Assembly (NCBI GenBank): GCA_964404595.1 | Contig: CAYOKQ010000032.1 | Span: forward strand, 1-17,778 | Direction of reading: 5' to 3' | Length of the DNA stretch: 17,778 nt | Origin: CAYJXA01 sp964404595 | Lineage (GTDB): Archaea > Nanobdellota > Nanobdellia > Woesearchaeales > GW2011-AR9 | Shown: positions 7,416 to 14,160 of the stretch, one piece after another | Numbering within the stretch: position 1 is the stretch's first letter | Layout: every line of letters begins with the position of its first letter | Translations under genes and position numbers: made by a program | The notes under the pieces: model-generated | The model's database searches: none | What the model was told of the DNA's origin: nothing | The model's input: the letters and a program-made list of their open reading frames with translations, nothing else

Positions 7416-7845
7416 TTAGTCCCATCCATTGCCGTCACATCTATGAGGCTCATACGATAAGAGGTATAATTCTCTATCTTTAGCATCCACTACTCTCTGA
7501 AAGAAGTAGCGGGGAGAAACCTCGTAGTCAATACATGATTGGCCTGATGNNNNNNNNNNAATCCAATTTATATCCTTCTCGTACTATTAGGTGCTCTTTC
7601 ACAAATAACTGTGCTGTGATATTAATCCCTGTATCATTCAATCTGTGCTGAATTTCTTCCAACGTATATGTGGGTTTTCTGAAATTCCAGTCAATTCCTA
7701 CATGAAACTTAGCTCCAAACAGTTTTGCTAGTTTCCAATCAACACCAATTCTCACCGAAACTTCTCTTTCTGGCGGTGTTTCAATTTTAAGCCGAACACC
7801 TAATATATCCACTAATGTGGCTCTATCTAGCGATATTTCTATCAT
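7416..7845 (-). CDS. Unknown protein, gene interrupted by the assembly gap
   Basis: The first part (7845 down to 7560) encodes about 95 aa beginning MIEISLDRATLVDILGVRL. A second part (7547 down to a TAA at 7416) encodes 43 coding-like residues including CIDYEVSPRYFFQRVVDAKD and ending in NGWD. The two lie in different frames if the 10 N bases are taken literally, but gap length is often a placeholder. A true gap of 9 or 12 bases (or any length that is a multiple of 3) would join them into one protein of about 140 aa. The ATG at 7845 has a strong GGAGTGA Shine-Dalgarno 5 nt upstream; an alternative ATG is at 7875. It is the third gene of the 9818 operon. No family recognised. Confidence 0.6.
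7550..7559. other. Assembly gap (10 N)
   Basis: Ten undetermined bases break the minus-strand gene 7416-7845. The true length is unknown. Confidence 0.95.
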
Positions 7846-7918
7846 TGTCGTCACTCCATTTTTATTTTCTGCCATTTATTTGAGACTGCTTAATTTCCGT
7901 GAGATTGCTTGGAAATCT

Positions 7919-8368
7919 TTATTTCATATCCAATAGTTCTATCAGTGAATAAATCTCATAATCTGGTTCCTGTGCACTGTTGGTAGGTTCACAAGAAAAA
8001 TATTTGCCTCTCCTTATTCGTATAGAGATAGCACCTATTTTTTTTGCCCCGGCAATGTCTGTGTCCAGATTATCTCCCACCACTATCATTTCTGGTGAGG
8101 CTATTTTTAATTTATTGCAAATATGTCTGAAGGCAGAACCATCTTTTTTTTGTAGTGATGTTCCTTTACAATGTAAGACTATCCTAAAATAATCTTTTAT
8201 TTTCAGCTCTACCAGTAGGTCATCCATATTAAGGATTTCCTTTCCTTCGGAAACCAGAGCTAAAGGAAAATAGGTACTTAATTTACTGAGGCAAAAATAT
8301 ACTTCTGGAAAAACATTTTTGGTCTTACCTATCAATGTTCCCTGCAGATCAAAAATTATCGCTTTCAT
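7919..8368 (-). CDS. HAD-superfamily hydrolase-like protein, second Asp replaced
   Basis: 149 aa from the ATG at 8368. That start is chosen because GGTGA, overlapping the upstream stop codon, lies 4 nt before it; an ATG at 8392 is possible but lacks this. HAD motifs in order: motif I IIFDLQGTL with nucleophile Asp7, motif II LALVSEG with Ser40, motif III Lys74 or Lys75 in LQKKDGSAF, and motif IV VVGDNLDTDIAGAKK with Asp99 and Asp102/104. The usual DxDxT motif reads DxQxT, so the general acid/base aspartate is missing. This would impair phosphate-monoester release and suggests a different chemistry or a regulatory role. No large cap domain is present; the protein resembles small YqeG/phosphoglycolate-phosphatase-like members. 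It is cotranscribed with the 481-aa gene. Confidence 0.85.
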   Translation of the reverse strand: MKAIIFDLQGTLIGKTKNVFPEVYFCLSKLSTYFPLALVSEGKEILNMDDLLVELKIKDYFRIVLHCKGTSLQKKDGSAFRHICNKLKIASPEMIVVGDNLDTDIAGAKKIGAISIRIRRGKYFSCEPTNSAQEPDYEIYSLIELLDMK

Positions 8369-8372
8369 ATGC

Positions 8373-9818
8373 TCACCATATCTTAGGAACATTCAGAAGA
8401 AAATATGCTCTTAATTCATGCGGGTAATAGTTTTTGCTCCCCTTAAAATGGACATAGTTGGGAACTCTCTCCATCACATCAATCTCTCTGGAGCACAGCC
8501 GATTTAATGTTTCATTAATGCTTTTAGCAGCAAGCACCGAGGATAAATTTACGTGAAAAGGCTTAAATTCCCTATGCACGGTAGGATGAATAAATACATC
8601 TGCCGTTTGCAGAGCATCTATTGGTAAGGTTGGCTCTCTCATGAGTTCTGCGACCCTACACCGATATACTTTCGGAACTTCTACACCCAATGTACGCAGC
8701 TCCTCACGATGGTGTTGAATTATTGTATCAATGAATATTTTATCATCCGTTAAGGCACGAGCTGCTGCAGAAGGATATCCTGCTGTTCCACCAAACAATC
8801 GCAAGGTATAATTATTGTTATCGGTGGTTTCATCAACCGCAAGGCCCCGGCGCACCAAATTCTGCCTTAATGCTTGGATCTCCATTCCATAAATTTTATT
8901 GCGAGTGCATAATTCTTGGTCAAAATTTAAAGTGATATTTTGCCTTGACGTTCTTTTAGTATCTTGTATTCTGTGTTCAAGCAGAGATATTAAAGAATTA
9001 TAATAGCTTGCTGAATTATCAACACCAAGCTGATACTGTAATCCCATTCCAATCTGCTGCTCGTGTATATCTCTGCTAATGTATATTTTTCCCATAGGTG
9101 ACAAAAAGAAATCAATACTGAAAAATAAACAGTCATCGTAATCGCGCAGCCGAGCACACAATGAATTCAACACTATTTGGCCTGCTTTTTCCAGAGTCGT
9201 GTGAATTTTTTCTGGCAAGAGTGCTTTATCTCCATACATCAAACCGTGAATAGGATATTTGTGCTTGCGATCACGCTGCTCGAAGATTCCGTATGCCTGA
9301 AATGCTTTCATCATCTGAAAGAAAGATGGCAAAACTTCCTCATTAGAACTGAGTGCATACGCATCTATTTTCTGTTGTAATGTACCTTGCTGTCCCTGGC
9401 CAATCTGCCTGATTCTTTCCGCATATTGTTCGAGAAATACAATATATTTTTCTTTTGAACTCAAATAGGCTATTTCCTCTATTGGCAGGAACCGTACCGG
9501 ATGGGTGGTCGTAGTTCTTCTGGTAGCATCTGCTTTTGATGCTGATCGTAGCTGGCGTAACAATAATCGGAGTGTTGATAAATCTCTTTTACTGGTTTTT
9601 TTCCGTAAATAAGCAATGGCGTTATCAACAGTTTTCTCTTCTAAAGCAGCTCCTATTAGGTGAGGTGGGAATATGTCTGGCGCTAAATCGATAACATCCG
9701 ATTGAAAAATAAGGTCTCCTAATGGTTTTTGAGAGTGAACCAGAGCTTCTGCTTGTGGGAGTATGTCTTCCCGAATTCTGCTTCTGCGAAGTACGGCCGA
9801 AATTAATTCATATTCCAT
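8373..9818 (-). CDS. Unknown 481-aa protein heading a three-gene operon
   Basis: 481 aa; no family recognised with confidence. Residues 1-110 are helical and charged, with a basic stretch (LRLLLRQLRSASKADATRR). The centre contains FFSIDFFLSPMGKIYISRDI (about 235-254), a strand-turn-strand that recalls the metal-binding end of ATP-grasp enzymes, but the expected Glu-x-Asn is not there. The last third holds further alpha/beta sequence (NYTLRLFGGTAGYPSAAARA). No signal peptide or membrane segment. The stop codon is embedded in the Shine-Dalgarno of the HAD-like gene, so the two are translationally coupled, and the gap-split gene follows. A TATA-like box 28 nt before the ATG indicates a leaderless operon start. 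Confidence 0.7.
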   Translation of the reverse strand: MEYELISAVLRRSRIREDILPQAEALVHSQKPLGDLIFQSDVIDLAPDIFPPHLIGAALEEKTVDNAIAYLRKKTSKRDLSTLRLLLRQLRSASKADATRRTTTTHPVRFLPIEEIAYLSSKEKYIVFLEQYAERIRQIGQGQQGTLQQKIDAYALSSNEEVLPSFFQMMKAFQAYGIFEQRDRKHKYPIHGLMYGDKALLPEKIHTTLEKAGQIVLNSLCARLRDYDDCLFFSIDFFLSPMGKIYISRDIHEQQIGMGLQYQLGVDNSASYYNSLISLLEHRIQDTKRTSRQNITLNFDQELCTRNKIYGMEIQALRQNLVRRGLAVDETTDNNNYTLRLFGGTAGYPSAAARALTDDKIFIDTIIQHHREELRTLGVEVPKVYRCRVAELMREPTLPIDALQTADVFIHPTVHREFKPFHVNLSSVLAAKSINETLNRLCSREIDVMERVPNYVHFKGSKNYYPHELRAYFLLNVPKIW

Positions 9819-9840
9819 AGCGGGGAAGAAGTACTGGTTG

Positions 9841-9850
9841 AATTTATTGA
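9841..9850 (-). promoter_or_regulatory. TATA-like box for the 481-aa gene operon
   Basis: Minus-strand TCAATAAATT is centred about 28 nt before the ATG at 9818. Confidence 0.5.
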
Positions 9851-9867
9851 TAATGTCTAAAAAAGAA

Positions 9868-9877
9868 AGATTTATGA
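9868..9877 (+). promoter_or_regulatory. TATA-like box for the ACT-domain gene
   Basis: AGATTTATGA is centred about 29 nt before the ATG at 9902. It is divergent from the 481-aa gene promoter. Confidence 0.45.
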
Positions 9878-9901
9878 AGAAACGACCCTTTTTCTAGAAA
9901 G

Positions 9902-10537
9902 ATGTCACAAATAGAACATAATTTCAGGCAATTGCTGAGTAAAAAACCGGAGCTGGAAAAATGCCACCGCGCGGGTCTTATCAATCGCCGGGCTTTAGCA
10001 CGATACCTGATAAAAGAAGGTATTGCGCCGGGAAATCAAATGGAAGCGATAGTGGCCATGCTGCGTCGCTTTCCTTTTCGTGAATTTGCTCCAGAAATTA
10101 AAGATATATTCAAAAAAACAAAAATTACTATTAAAGATAATATTCTTATTTTTGATTTTGCCAAGGAAAAAGAATTAGTGCGCCAACTACAAAAAATAGT
10201 TTCCGCTGTAAATTACGATCGAGGCGATACATTGAAATTAGTGATCGGAACAACTGCCGTTAAGGTGTTTGCTGATCGTGAGAATGAAAAACTCATTAAA
10301 GAATATTTTTCAAACTTTAAACTAAGGCATAAAATAGAGCATATTTCTGAGGTGAGTATACTCTTTCCAGATGAAGCCATAACCATGAAAGGTATTATTT
10401 CTACGGTGACGCAGGAACTCGCTCTTGATGATATTATAATCACAGAAATGGTCACTGCCACTCCCGAACTAATACTCTATGTTAAAGAAGAATTTGTGCT
10501 CAAAGTGTATGAGTTATTGAAACGATTGCAGAAATGA
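9902..10537 (+). CDS. ACT-domain protein, COG2150-like predicted regulator
   Basis: 211 aa. The N-terminal 60 residues are helical, with CHRAGLINRRALARYLIKEG, a pattern of small helix-turn-helix-like domains at the start of archaeal ACT-containing predicted regulators of amino-acid metabolism (COG2150 type). The middle (about 75-140) alternates strands and helices. The C-terminus from about 145 (VSILFPDEAITMKGIISTVT, then LDDIIITEMVTATPELILYV and a final helix) has the beta-alpha-beta-beta-alpha-beta order of an ACT domain, which normally binds a small ligand at a dimer interface. The ligand is not predictable. It stands alone with its own promoter. The family assignment is from memory of the sequence style. 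Confidence 0.65.
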   Translation: MSQIEHNFRQLLSKKPELEKCHRAGLINRRALARYLIKEGIAPGNQMEAIVAMLRRFPFREFAPEIKDIFKKTKITIKDNILIFDFAKEKELVRQLQKIVSAVNYDRGDTLKLVIGTTAVKVFADRENEKLIKEYFSNFKLRHKIEHISEVSILFPDEAITMKGIISTVTQELALDDIIITEMVTATPELILYVKEEFVLKVYELLKRLQK

Positions 10538-10554
10538 TCGAAAGAAATAAGGCA

Positions 10555-10644
10555 TCATACCATAAAGAAAATAATAATTGTTAGAATTGTTACAATTCCC
10601 AAAATGAAAGCCGTTTTCGATCTGCAAGAATAATTCCTACACAT
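10555..10644 (-). CDS. Possible 29-aa single-span membrane microprotein
   Basis: In a 190-nt gap between genes, an ATG at 10644 opens 29 codons. The peptide has a short Cys/Arg-rich head (MCRNYSCRSKT) and then one continuous hydrophobic helix of about 18 residues (FILGIVTILTIIIFFMV) before TGA. The positive head would stay inside the cell. No good Shine-Dalgarno is seen, and the nearest AT-rich element is about 32 nt upstream, so expression is unsure. It could be a chance ORF. Confidence 0.3.
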   Translation of the reverse strand: MCRNYSCRSKTAFILGIVTILTIIIFFMV

Positions 10645-10727
10645 TCCATAAGTACTGCGAGTATGGAAAGAATTGATTATCGATCATTTTTTGAATTATA
10701 ATGGTATTCAACTATACAAAAGTTCCT

Positions 10728-11123
10728 TTACGCAAACTGCCATTTTCTATCCTGCTTCTTCTCTTCCACCAAATCTTTCAATCCTGCCCGCTGGGCTCTT
10801 CTTAGGAATTCCTTGGCGACGGAGCGAATGCGAATCCCGTTTATATCAATATCATCCTGTAAAAATTCGTAGCGCTGCAATACTTGTTCCAATATCTTTG
10901 CTTGAGTTTCCAGATTGACTAAGCGGATTTCTTCGTTTCCAACTTCATACTCTTTTTCTAATTCCTCTAATTTCTGCAGTAACTTAATCAGCGGCTTTAC
11001 TTCATCATTAAGGTCCAAAACTTCTTCTGCCACTGCCTCAATATCTTTAAGAACATCAACTTTGGCATGATGCTCTTTGCGGCGAAACAGCTTCTGCCAC
11101 CACTTTTTCTGATATACAGCCAT
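10728..11123 (-). CDS. Unknown coiled-coil protein with basic N-terminus
   Basis: 131 aa. It opens with an aromatic/basic amphipathic segment (YQKKWWQKLFRRKEHH) that could touch a membrane or nucleic acid. About 90 residues of heptad-like Leu/Ile/Val, Glu and Lys follow (LKDIEAVAEEVLDLNDEVKP; LIKLLQKLEELEKEYEVG), typical of a coiled coil. The end is RAQRAGLKDLVEEKKQDRKW. The shape loosely recalls archaeal ESCRT-III-like or prefoldin-like helical proteins, but no family was recognised. A TTTTTAAT element 26 nt before the ATG suggests a leaderless transcript, divergent from the 11212 gene. Confidence 0.65.
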   Translation of the reverse strand: MAVYQKKWWQKLFRRKEHHAKVDVLKDIEAVAEEVLDLNDEVKPLIKLLQKLEELEKEYEVGNEEIRLVNLETQAKILEQVLQRYEFLQDDIDINGIRIRSVAKEFLRRAQRAGLKDLVEEKKQDRKWQFA

Positions 11124-11143
11124 AAAGAGGTTAAATCTTAAGA

Positions 11144-11152
11144 GATTAAAAA
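11144..11152 (-). promoter_or_regulatory. TATA-like element for the coiled-coil gene
   Basis: Minus-strand TTTTTAAT is centred about 26 nt before the ATG at 11123. Confidence 0.45.
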
Positions 11153-11181
11153 CCTTTCGACAGGAATTTCTGAGGGAAAAG

Positions 11182-11190
11182 AATAAATAA
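11182..11190 (+). promoter_or_regulatory. TATA box for the 80-aa gene
   Basis: AATAAATAA is centred about 26 nt before the ATG at 11212. Confidence 0.5.
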
Positions 11191-11211
11191 ACCGGCTGAT
11201 TTCCAAGAAGG

Positions 11212-11454
11212 ATGGGGTTCTACTACCAAGACAGTCTTGCAGATATTGTGAGGCTAGCATCAGAGAGGGTTATTACCTATAATGAATGCGCGGATATGCT
11301 CGAGGATGCGCTCAAGAATAAGTATCCCTGGGCACATCTATCGGTTGAATTGGCAGCTCTTCGTGCGTATTGCCGGCCACAGCAGTATTGCTGGGAATTA
11401 TTGCAAATTGAGCGGAATATCGTGCATACAATCGAAGAGCGATGTGTGGGGTAA
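11212..11454 (+). CDS. Small unknown helical protein
   Basis: 80 aa, predicted all-helical (LADIVRLASERVITYNECAD; LSVELAALRAYC; WELLQIERNIVHTIEERC). Four cysteines are scattered through it (in NECAD, AYCRP, YCWEL and the last residues), too spread for a clear zinc knuckle. No family recognised. The leaderless start is supported by a TATA box at the right spacing. It is followed after about 75 nt by a separately promoted HAD gene. Confidence 0.55.
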   Translation: MGFYYQDSLADIVRLASERVITYNECADMLEDALKNKYPWAHLSVELAALRAYCRPQQYCWELLQIERNIVHTIEERCVG

Positions 11455-11499
11455 ACTTAATTATCCTAGTTATCACTTAAAAGTAAGTCTTTCAGAAAG

Positions 11500-11509
11500 A
11501 TTTATAAAT
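11500..11509 (+). promoter_or_regulatory. TATA box for the 275-aa HAD gene
   Basis: ATTTATAAAT is centred about 26 nt before the ATG at 11530. It is one of the clearest boxes in the window. Confidence 0.65.
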
Positions 11510-11529
11510 TTGCTGCTTTTAGGGCTTTT

Positions 11530-12357
11530 ATGGTATACCTTATTTTTGATCTTGACAACACTGTCTGGAACAAACGAGCACTTGATAACAAAACCTACGA
11601 ATTGGTAAGTGAGGCGGTATTTGGACGAACTATTTCTATGATTAGACATCCAGTAACTGGTGAAGAGGATTACGAATTTCCACGGCACTCTAATGCTGAA
11701 ATTTGGAGATATAAGTTGGAACAGATCTTGGACGCGGGGGAAGAATTACGATTTCATAACGAGCCGTTGCCTAGATTACCTCCCCCTCATTTTTTTGCCA
11801 GTTTAGTTTCTGCGCTAGGTCAGCAAGGTGTTAATTATGTCCAAAGAAATCTGATTTTTGATCAAGATATTATGTTATACTTATCACCTGAAACAATGGG
11901 CGAGATTGCTCAATATACGAGCGCAGTTGCGGTAGCCTCCTCAGGTTCAAGACTACTTCAAAATCATATTTTGGCACATTTCAACTATTACTCTACCGAG
12001 AAAAGAACTCGGGTAAACCCTTTCCTATGTTCTTTTGCTGAGAACGGTGATACCAAAGCTAAATTAATCCGAGAAAGTATACATAAATATTATCAAGTAC
12101 TAGAAACCTATCCTTCGCAGGTGGTTTACGTAGGCGATTCCTCTCAAGATATGGGTGCAATAAACATTTGTAAAGGGGTACATACCCGTCGGGGAATTTC
12201 TTATAAGGCCGTTGGCGTTTTAACAGGTGCGGATTCGCAGGAGCAGCTGCTGCGGGCAGGAGCAGATATGGTATTGCCGTCGCTTGGCGATATGGAGAGC
12301 ATTAGAAAATTGAAAGCAATGTTGCGACAGTTGCAAGAGAGTGAAATCCAAAGGTAG
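11530..12357 (+). CDS. HAD-superfamily phosphatase-like protein
   Basis: 275 aa. Motif I is YLIFDLDNTVW with Asp7 and Asp9 intact, motif II is AVASSGS (Ser near 137-140), motif III is a lysine in GDTKAKLI (Lys176 or Lys178), and motif IV is VVYVGDSSQDMGAI with Asp203 and Asp207. A long helical insertion between motifs I and II (about residues 15-130) is a C1-type cap that would set substrate choice. The end (GVLTGADSQEQLLRAGADMV) matches the closing strand-helix of phosphoglycolate-phosphatase-like HADs. It is expected to be a cytosolic Mg-dependent phosphomonoesterase, substrate unknown. The pfkB gene follows in the same direction with its own promoter. Confidence 0.85.
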   Translation: MVYLIFDLDNTVWNKRALDNKTYELVSEAVFGRTISMIRHPVTGEEDYEFPRHSNAEIWRYKLEQILDAGEELRFHNEPLPRLPPPHFFASLVSALGQQGVNYVQRNLIFDQDIMLYLSPETMGEIAQYTSAVAVASSGSRLLQNHILAHFNYYSTEKRTRVNPFLCSFAENGDTKAKLIRESIHKYYQVLETYPSQVVYVGDSSQDMGAINICKGVHTRRGISYKAVGVLTGADSQEQLLRAGADMVLPSLGDMESIRKLKAMLRQLQESEIQR

Positions 12358-12360
12358 AAA

Positions 12361-12370
12361 GTTTTAAATT
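12361..12370 (+). promoter_or_regulatory. TATA-like box for the PfkB kinase gene
   Basis: GTTTTAAATT is centred about 26 nt before the ATG at 12392. Confidence 0.55.
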
Positions 12371-12391
12371 GACGGGATTTTTTTAGTTATC

Positions 12392-13330
12392 ATGCACAAA
12401 AAATGTGAGGTAGTGGGCTTGGGTGCCTTGGGTGTTGACTATGTAGCCACTGTTTCTCATTTTGCCAATAACGATACTAAAGTTGTGGCTGATAATGTAG
12501 CTCTGTTCGATGGAGGCGTTACCGCAAATAATCTAGTGCAATGCGCGCGTCTGGGCATGAAGGTAAAATGGTGCGGTGCAGTTGGGAAAGATGATCTAGG
12601 TATGCGTGCCACCGGAAACTTACAAAAGGATACCATTGAGATTAGCGCAGTGCGCCAAGCCCAAACGCAGTTTTGCTGGATTGCGGCAGATGGCACAGGA
12701 GAGAGGCAGATTTATCTTTTTCCCAATTCGACCAGAAGTCTAACTCCAGCCATAGTGGAAAAATATTTTAGAAAAGATATTGAACGTTGCCTGCATTTTC
12801 ACACGGAAATAGCAGTTATTCCGCTGGGGGCGGCCATCGCAGGCGTAAATATTGCTCGCCAAGCAGGCGCGAGAGTATTTTTGGATGTTGATGGTGATGT
12901 GAGAGTTCTTATTGAAAAGGACAATATCGGAACTTTGGCGCAGGCTAGGGAGCTCATACGAAAAGCCCAGGTGATAAAACTGACGAGGTTGGCCTTAAAA
13001 AGTATTACTGGCAGTGCTGAAATTACGCAAGGCATGAGAAAATTACTGCAAACCGCTGACCTGGTTGCCGTCACCGCAGGAGATAAAGGCTGCTACATTG
13101 GCAATAAAAAGGAAATTATACATTGCCCAGGATATTCGGTTCGTTGTGTTGATGGCACCGGTGCCGGGGATGCCTTTATGGGTGGATTGTCGTATGCTCT
13201 CTGGAAGAATATGCCGCTGCGAGAAATAGGGATGTTTGCCAATGCCTGTGGAGCGTATGCGTGTACGCAGGTTGGGGCCAGAGGGTCGGGCAACATTTCA
13301 CAGATAGTCAAATTGCAAGATACTTTTTAA
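12392..13330 (+). CDS. PfkB-family (ribokinase-like) sugar or nucleoside kinase
   Basis: 312 aa, the usual length for the ribokinase/PfkB fold. Seen: an N-terminal strand VVGLGALGVDYVATV; the substrate-side glycine motif FDGGVTANNL (about 39-48); WCGAVGKDDLG (60-70), matching the family's 'vG.vG.D..G'; a central alpha/beta part; VAVTAGDKGCYI (225-236); and the PfkB signature VDGTGAGDAFMGGL at 253-266. There Asp260 is the catalytic base and GAG forms the anion hole. It transfers phosphate from ATP (or ADP) to a sugar or nucleoside; the substrate cannot be read from the sequence. It is probably cytosolic and has its own leaderless promoter. Confidence 0.92.
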   Translation: MHKKCEVVGLGALGVDYVATVSHFANNDTKVVADNVALFDGGVTANNLVQCARLGMKVKWCGAVGKDDLGMRATGNLQKDTIEISAVRQAQTQFCWIAADGTGERQIYLFPNSTRSLTPAIVEKYFRKDIERCLHFHTEIAVIPLGAAIAGVNIARQAGARVFLDVDGDVRVLIEKDNIGTLAQARELIRKAQVIKLTRLALKSITGSAEITQGMRKLLQTADLVAVTAGDKGCYIGNKKEIIHCPGYSVRCVDGTGAGDAFMGGLSYALWKNMPLREIGMFANACGAYACTQVGARGSGNISQIVKLQDTF

Positions 13331-13343
13331 TCGCATTAATGTC

Positions 13344-13349
13344 TTTTTT
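13344..13349 (+). terminator. T-run after the pfkB gene
   Basis: A TCTTTTTTC run starts about 13 nt after the pfkB stop codon and lies between convergent genes. It is a plausible hairpin-free archaeal terminator. Confidence 0.35.
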
Positions 13350-13395
13350 CTGATGTGCTTCGTGAGCCAGCTTTTGTATTTTACTTTTTGTTCCA

Positions 13396-13650
13396 TTAGC
13401 GATGATTATGCCTAATCTTCTTTATAACTTTATCTGCTTCTGATTCCGTCTCTAAGACAGCATAAATAGCAACAACCACGACCGCAGTTGCCAATATAGC
13501 AGCAATAAACTTGTACAGCAGTGCCCCTTCGCTAGGGAAAACTAAATCAATAAATTCCACAATCACATCTTTCCAAATAAGAGCGGCGGCAATGGTAAAC
13601 GCAGTTACAATGGAAGTTTGAATAATGTTGGAGACAGTGATTTTTGGCAT
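13396..13650 (-). CDS. DUF5654-like small membrane protein
   Basis: 84 aa from the ATG at 13650. That ATG lies 28 nt after a TATA-like TTTTATTA; the ATG at 13662 is too close to the box. Two hydrophobic helices are visible: ITVSNIIQTSIVTAFTIAAA leading into ALIWKDVI, and LYKFIAAILATAVVVVAIYA, with an acidic tail ESEADKVIKK. The 'AFTIAAALIWKDVIVEFID' pattern resembles the DUF5654 family of small archaeal membrane proteins ('T.aFglvAALaWn.aI'). Function is unknown. After its stop codon another frame stays open and coding-like up to 13308, so a frameshift is possible. Confidence 0.7.
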   Translation of the reverse strand: MPKITVSNIIQTSIVTAFTIAAALIWKDVIVEFIDLVFPSEGALLYKFIAAILATAVVVVAIYAVLETESEADKVIKKIRHNHR

Positions 13651-13673
13651 GAGGAATCTCATTCTTTCTTCTC

Positions 13674-13682
13674 TAATAAAAC
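13674..13682 (-). promoter_or_regulatory. TATA-like box for the DUF5654-like gene
   Basis: Minus-strand GGTTTTATTA is centred about 28 nt before the ATG at 13650. This supports that start over the ATG at 13662. Confidence 0.5.
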
Positions 13683-13710
13683 CCTATTGAAAATAAAGGT
13701 ATACCACAAT

Positions 13711-13719
13711 CTTTAAAAA
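13711..13719 (+). promoter_or_regulatory. TATA-like box for the Cys-ladder gene
   Basis: CTTTAAAAA is centred about 26 nt before the ATG at 13742 and only 8 nt before the ATG at 13724. The start at 13742 is therefore preferred. Confidence 0.5.
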
Positions 13720-13741
13720 TACATTGTTTAAAATTCCACCA

Positions 13742-14005
13742 ATGAATAAAAAAGGAAATGCAGTGGCGATTGTGGCAATAGTTTTAGCTTTAATTATCCT
13801 TATTATGTTTTTGGTCAATATTGGAAGCCGCGAGTGCACCAATAATAATGATTGTTCTGACAACCAATATTGTGGGACTGACTACGAATGTCATGACTTT
13901 CCAGGCCAGATATTTGTGGAAAAGAACAACTACGTGTGGCCGGCAGTGATTATGGGCATATCTTTGATTGCGGCGGCGTGGATATTTAAAAGGAAAGCAG
14001 CTTAA
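13742..14005 (+). CDS. Two-span membrane protein with an external Cys ladder
   Basis: 87 aa. Helix 1 is VAIVAIVLALIILIMFLV (about 8-25). It is followed by an outside loop with four cysteines in perfect C-X5-C-X5-C-X5-C spacing (ECTNNNDCSDNQYCGTDYEC, about 31-50). Helix 2 is VWPAVIMGISLIAAAWIF, with a basic end KRKAA inside. Even cysteine spacing in an acidic, Asn-rich loop resembles small disulfide-bonded modules with a 'DC....yC' pattern in archaeal surface proteins. It could form two disulfides. Function is unknown. It is divergent from the DUF5654-like gene. Confidence 0.75.
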   Translation: MNKKGNAVAIVAIVLALIILIMFLVNIGSRECTNNNDCSDNQYCGTDYECHDFPGQIFVEKNNYVWPAVIMGISLIAAAWIFKRKAA

Positions 14006-14027
14006 ATGTATCACACTGAATAAAAAT

Positions 14028-14138
14028 TTAATTTTGTACTATGCCCATCTGCGCACACAACTTTTTTTGGTTCTCCGTTAATTTGCTAAAATTTTTGGTT
14101 ACAAAATCTGCAAATTCCTGATCGATATCTTCCCCCAT
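14028..14138 (-). CDS. Small soluble 36-aa protein
   Basis: An ATG at 14138 opens 36 codons (MGEDIDQEFADFVTKNFSKL, then a Lys/Gln-rich helix ending MGIVQN). The peptide is acidic at the start and amphipathic, with no long hydrophobic run. The call rests on a very good TATA box (TTTATATAT) about 27 nt upstream, the same leaderless spacing as the recognised genes here. It fills most of the 215-nt gap before the surface-protein gene. No family recognised. Confidence 0.55.
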   Translation of the reverse strand: MGEDIDQEFADFVTKNFSKLTENQKKLCAQMGIVQN

Positions 14139-14160
14139 GAAAAATAAGCAAATGAAACCG

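Noticed and set aside
7528..7875. 115-aa frame through the N gap ending IRPIMY
   Set aside because: The end is read through placeholder bases. The other frame to the left of the gap is much more coding-like, so the gene is called 7416-7845 instead.
8373..9818. Firm ATP-grasp call for the 481-aa protein
   Set aside because: Only one strand pair is suggestive, and the metal-binding Glu-x-Asn and a clear nucleotide loop are missing. It is kept as a finding, not an annotation.
9873..9896. Upstream ATG at 9873 before the ACT-domain gene
   Set aside because: It reads only seven codons to a TAG and overlaps the TATA-like element.
10673..10918. 81-aa plus-strand frame
   Set aside because: Mostly antisense to the coiled-coil gene, with no promoter or ribosome site at suitable spacing.
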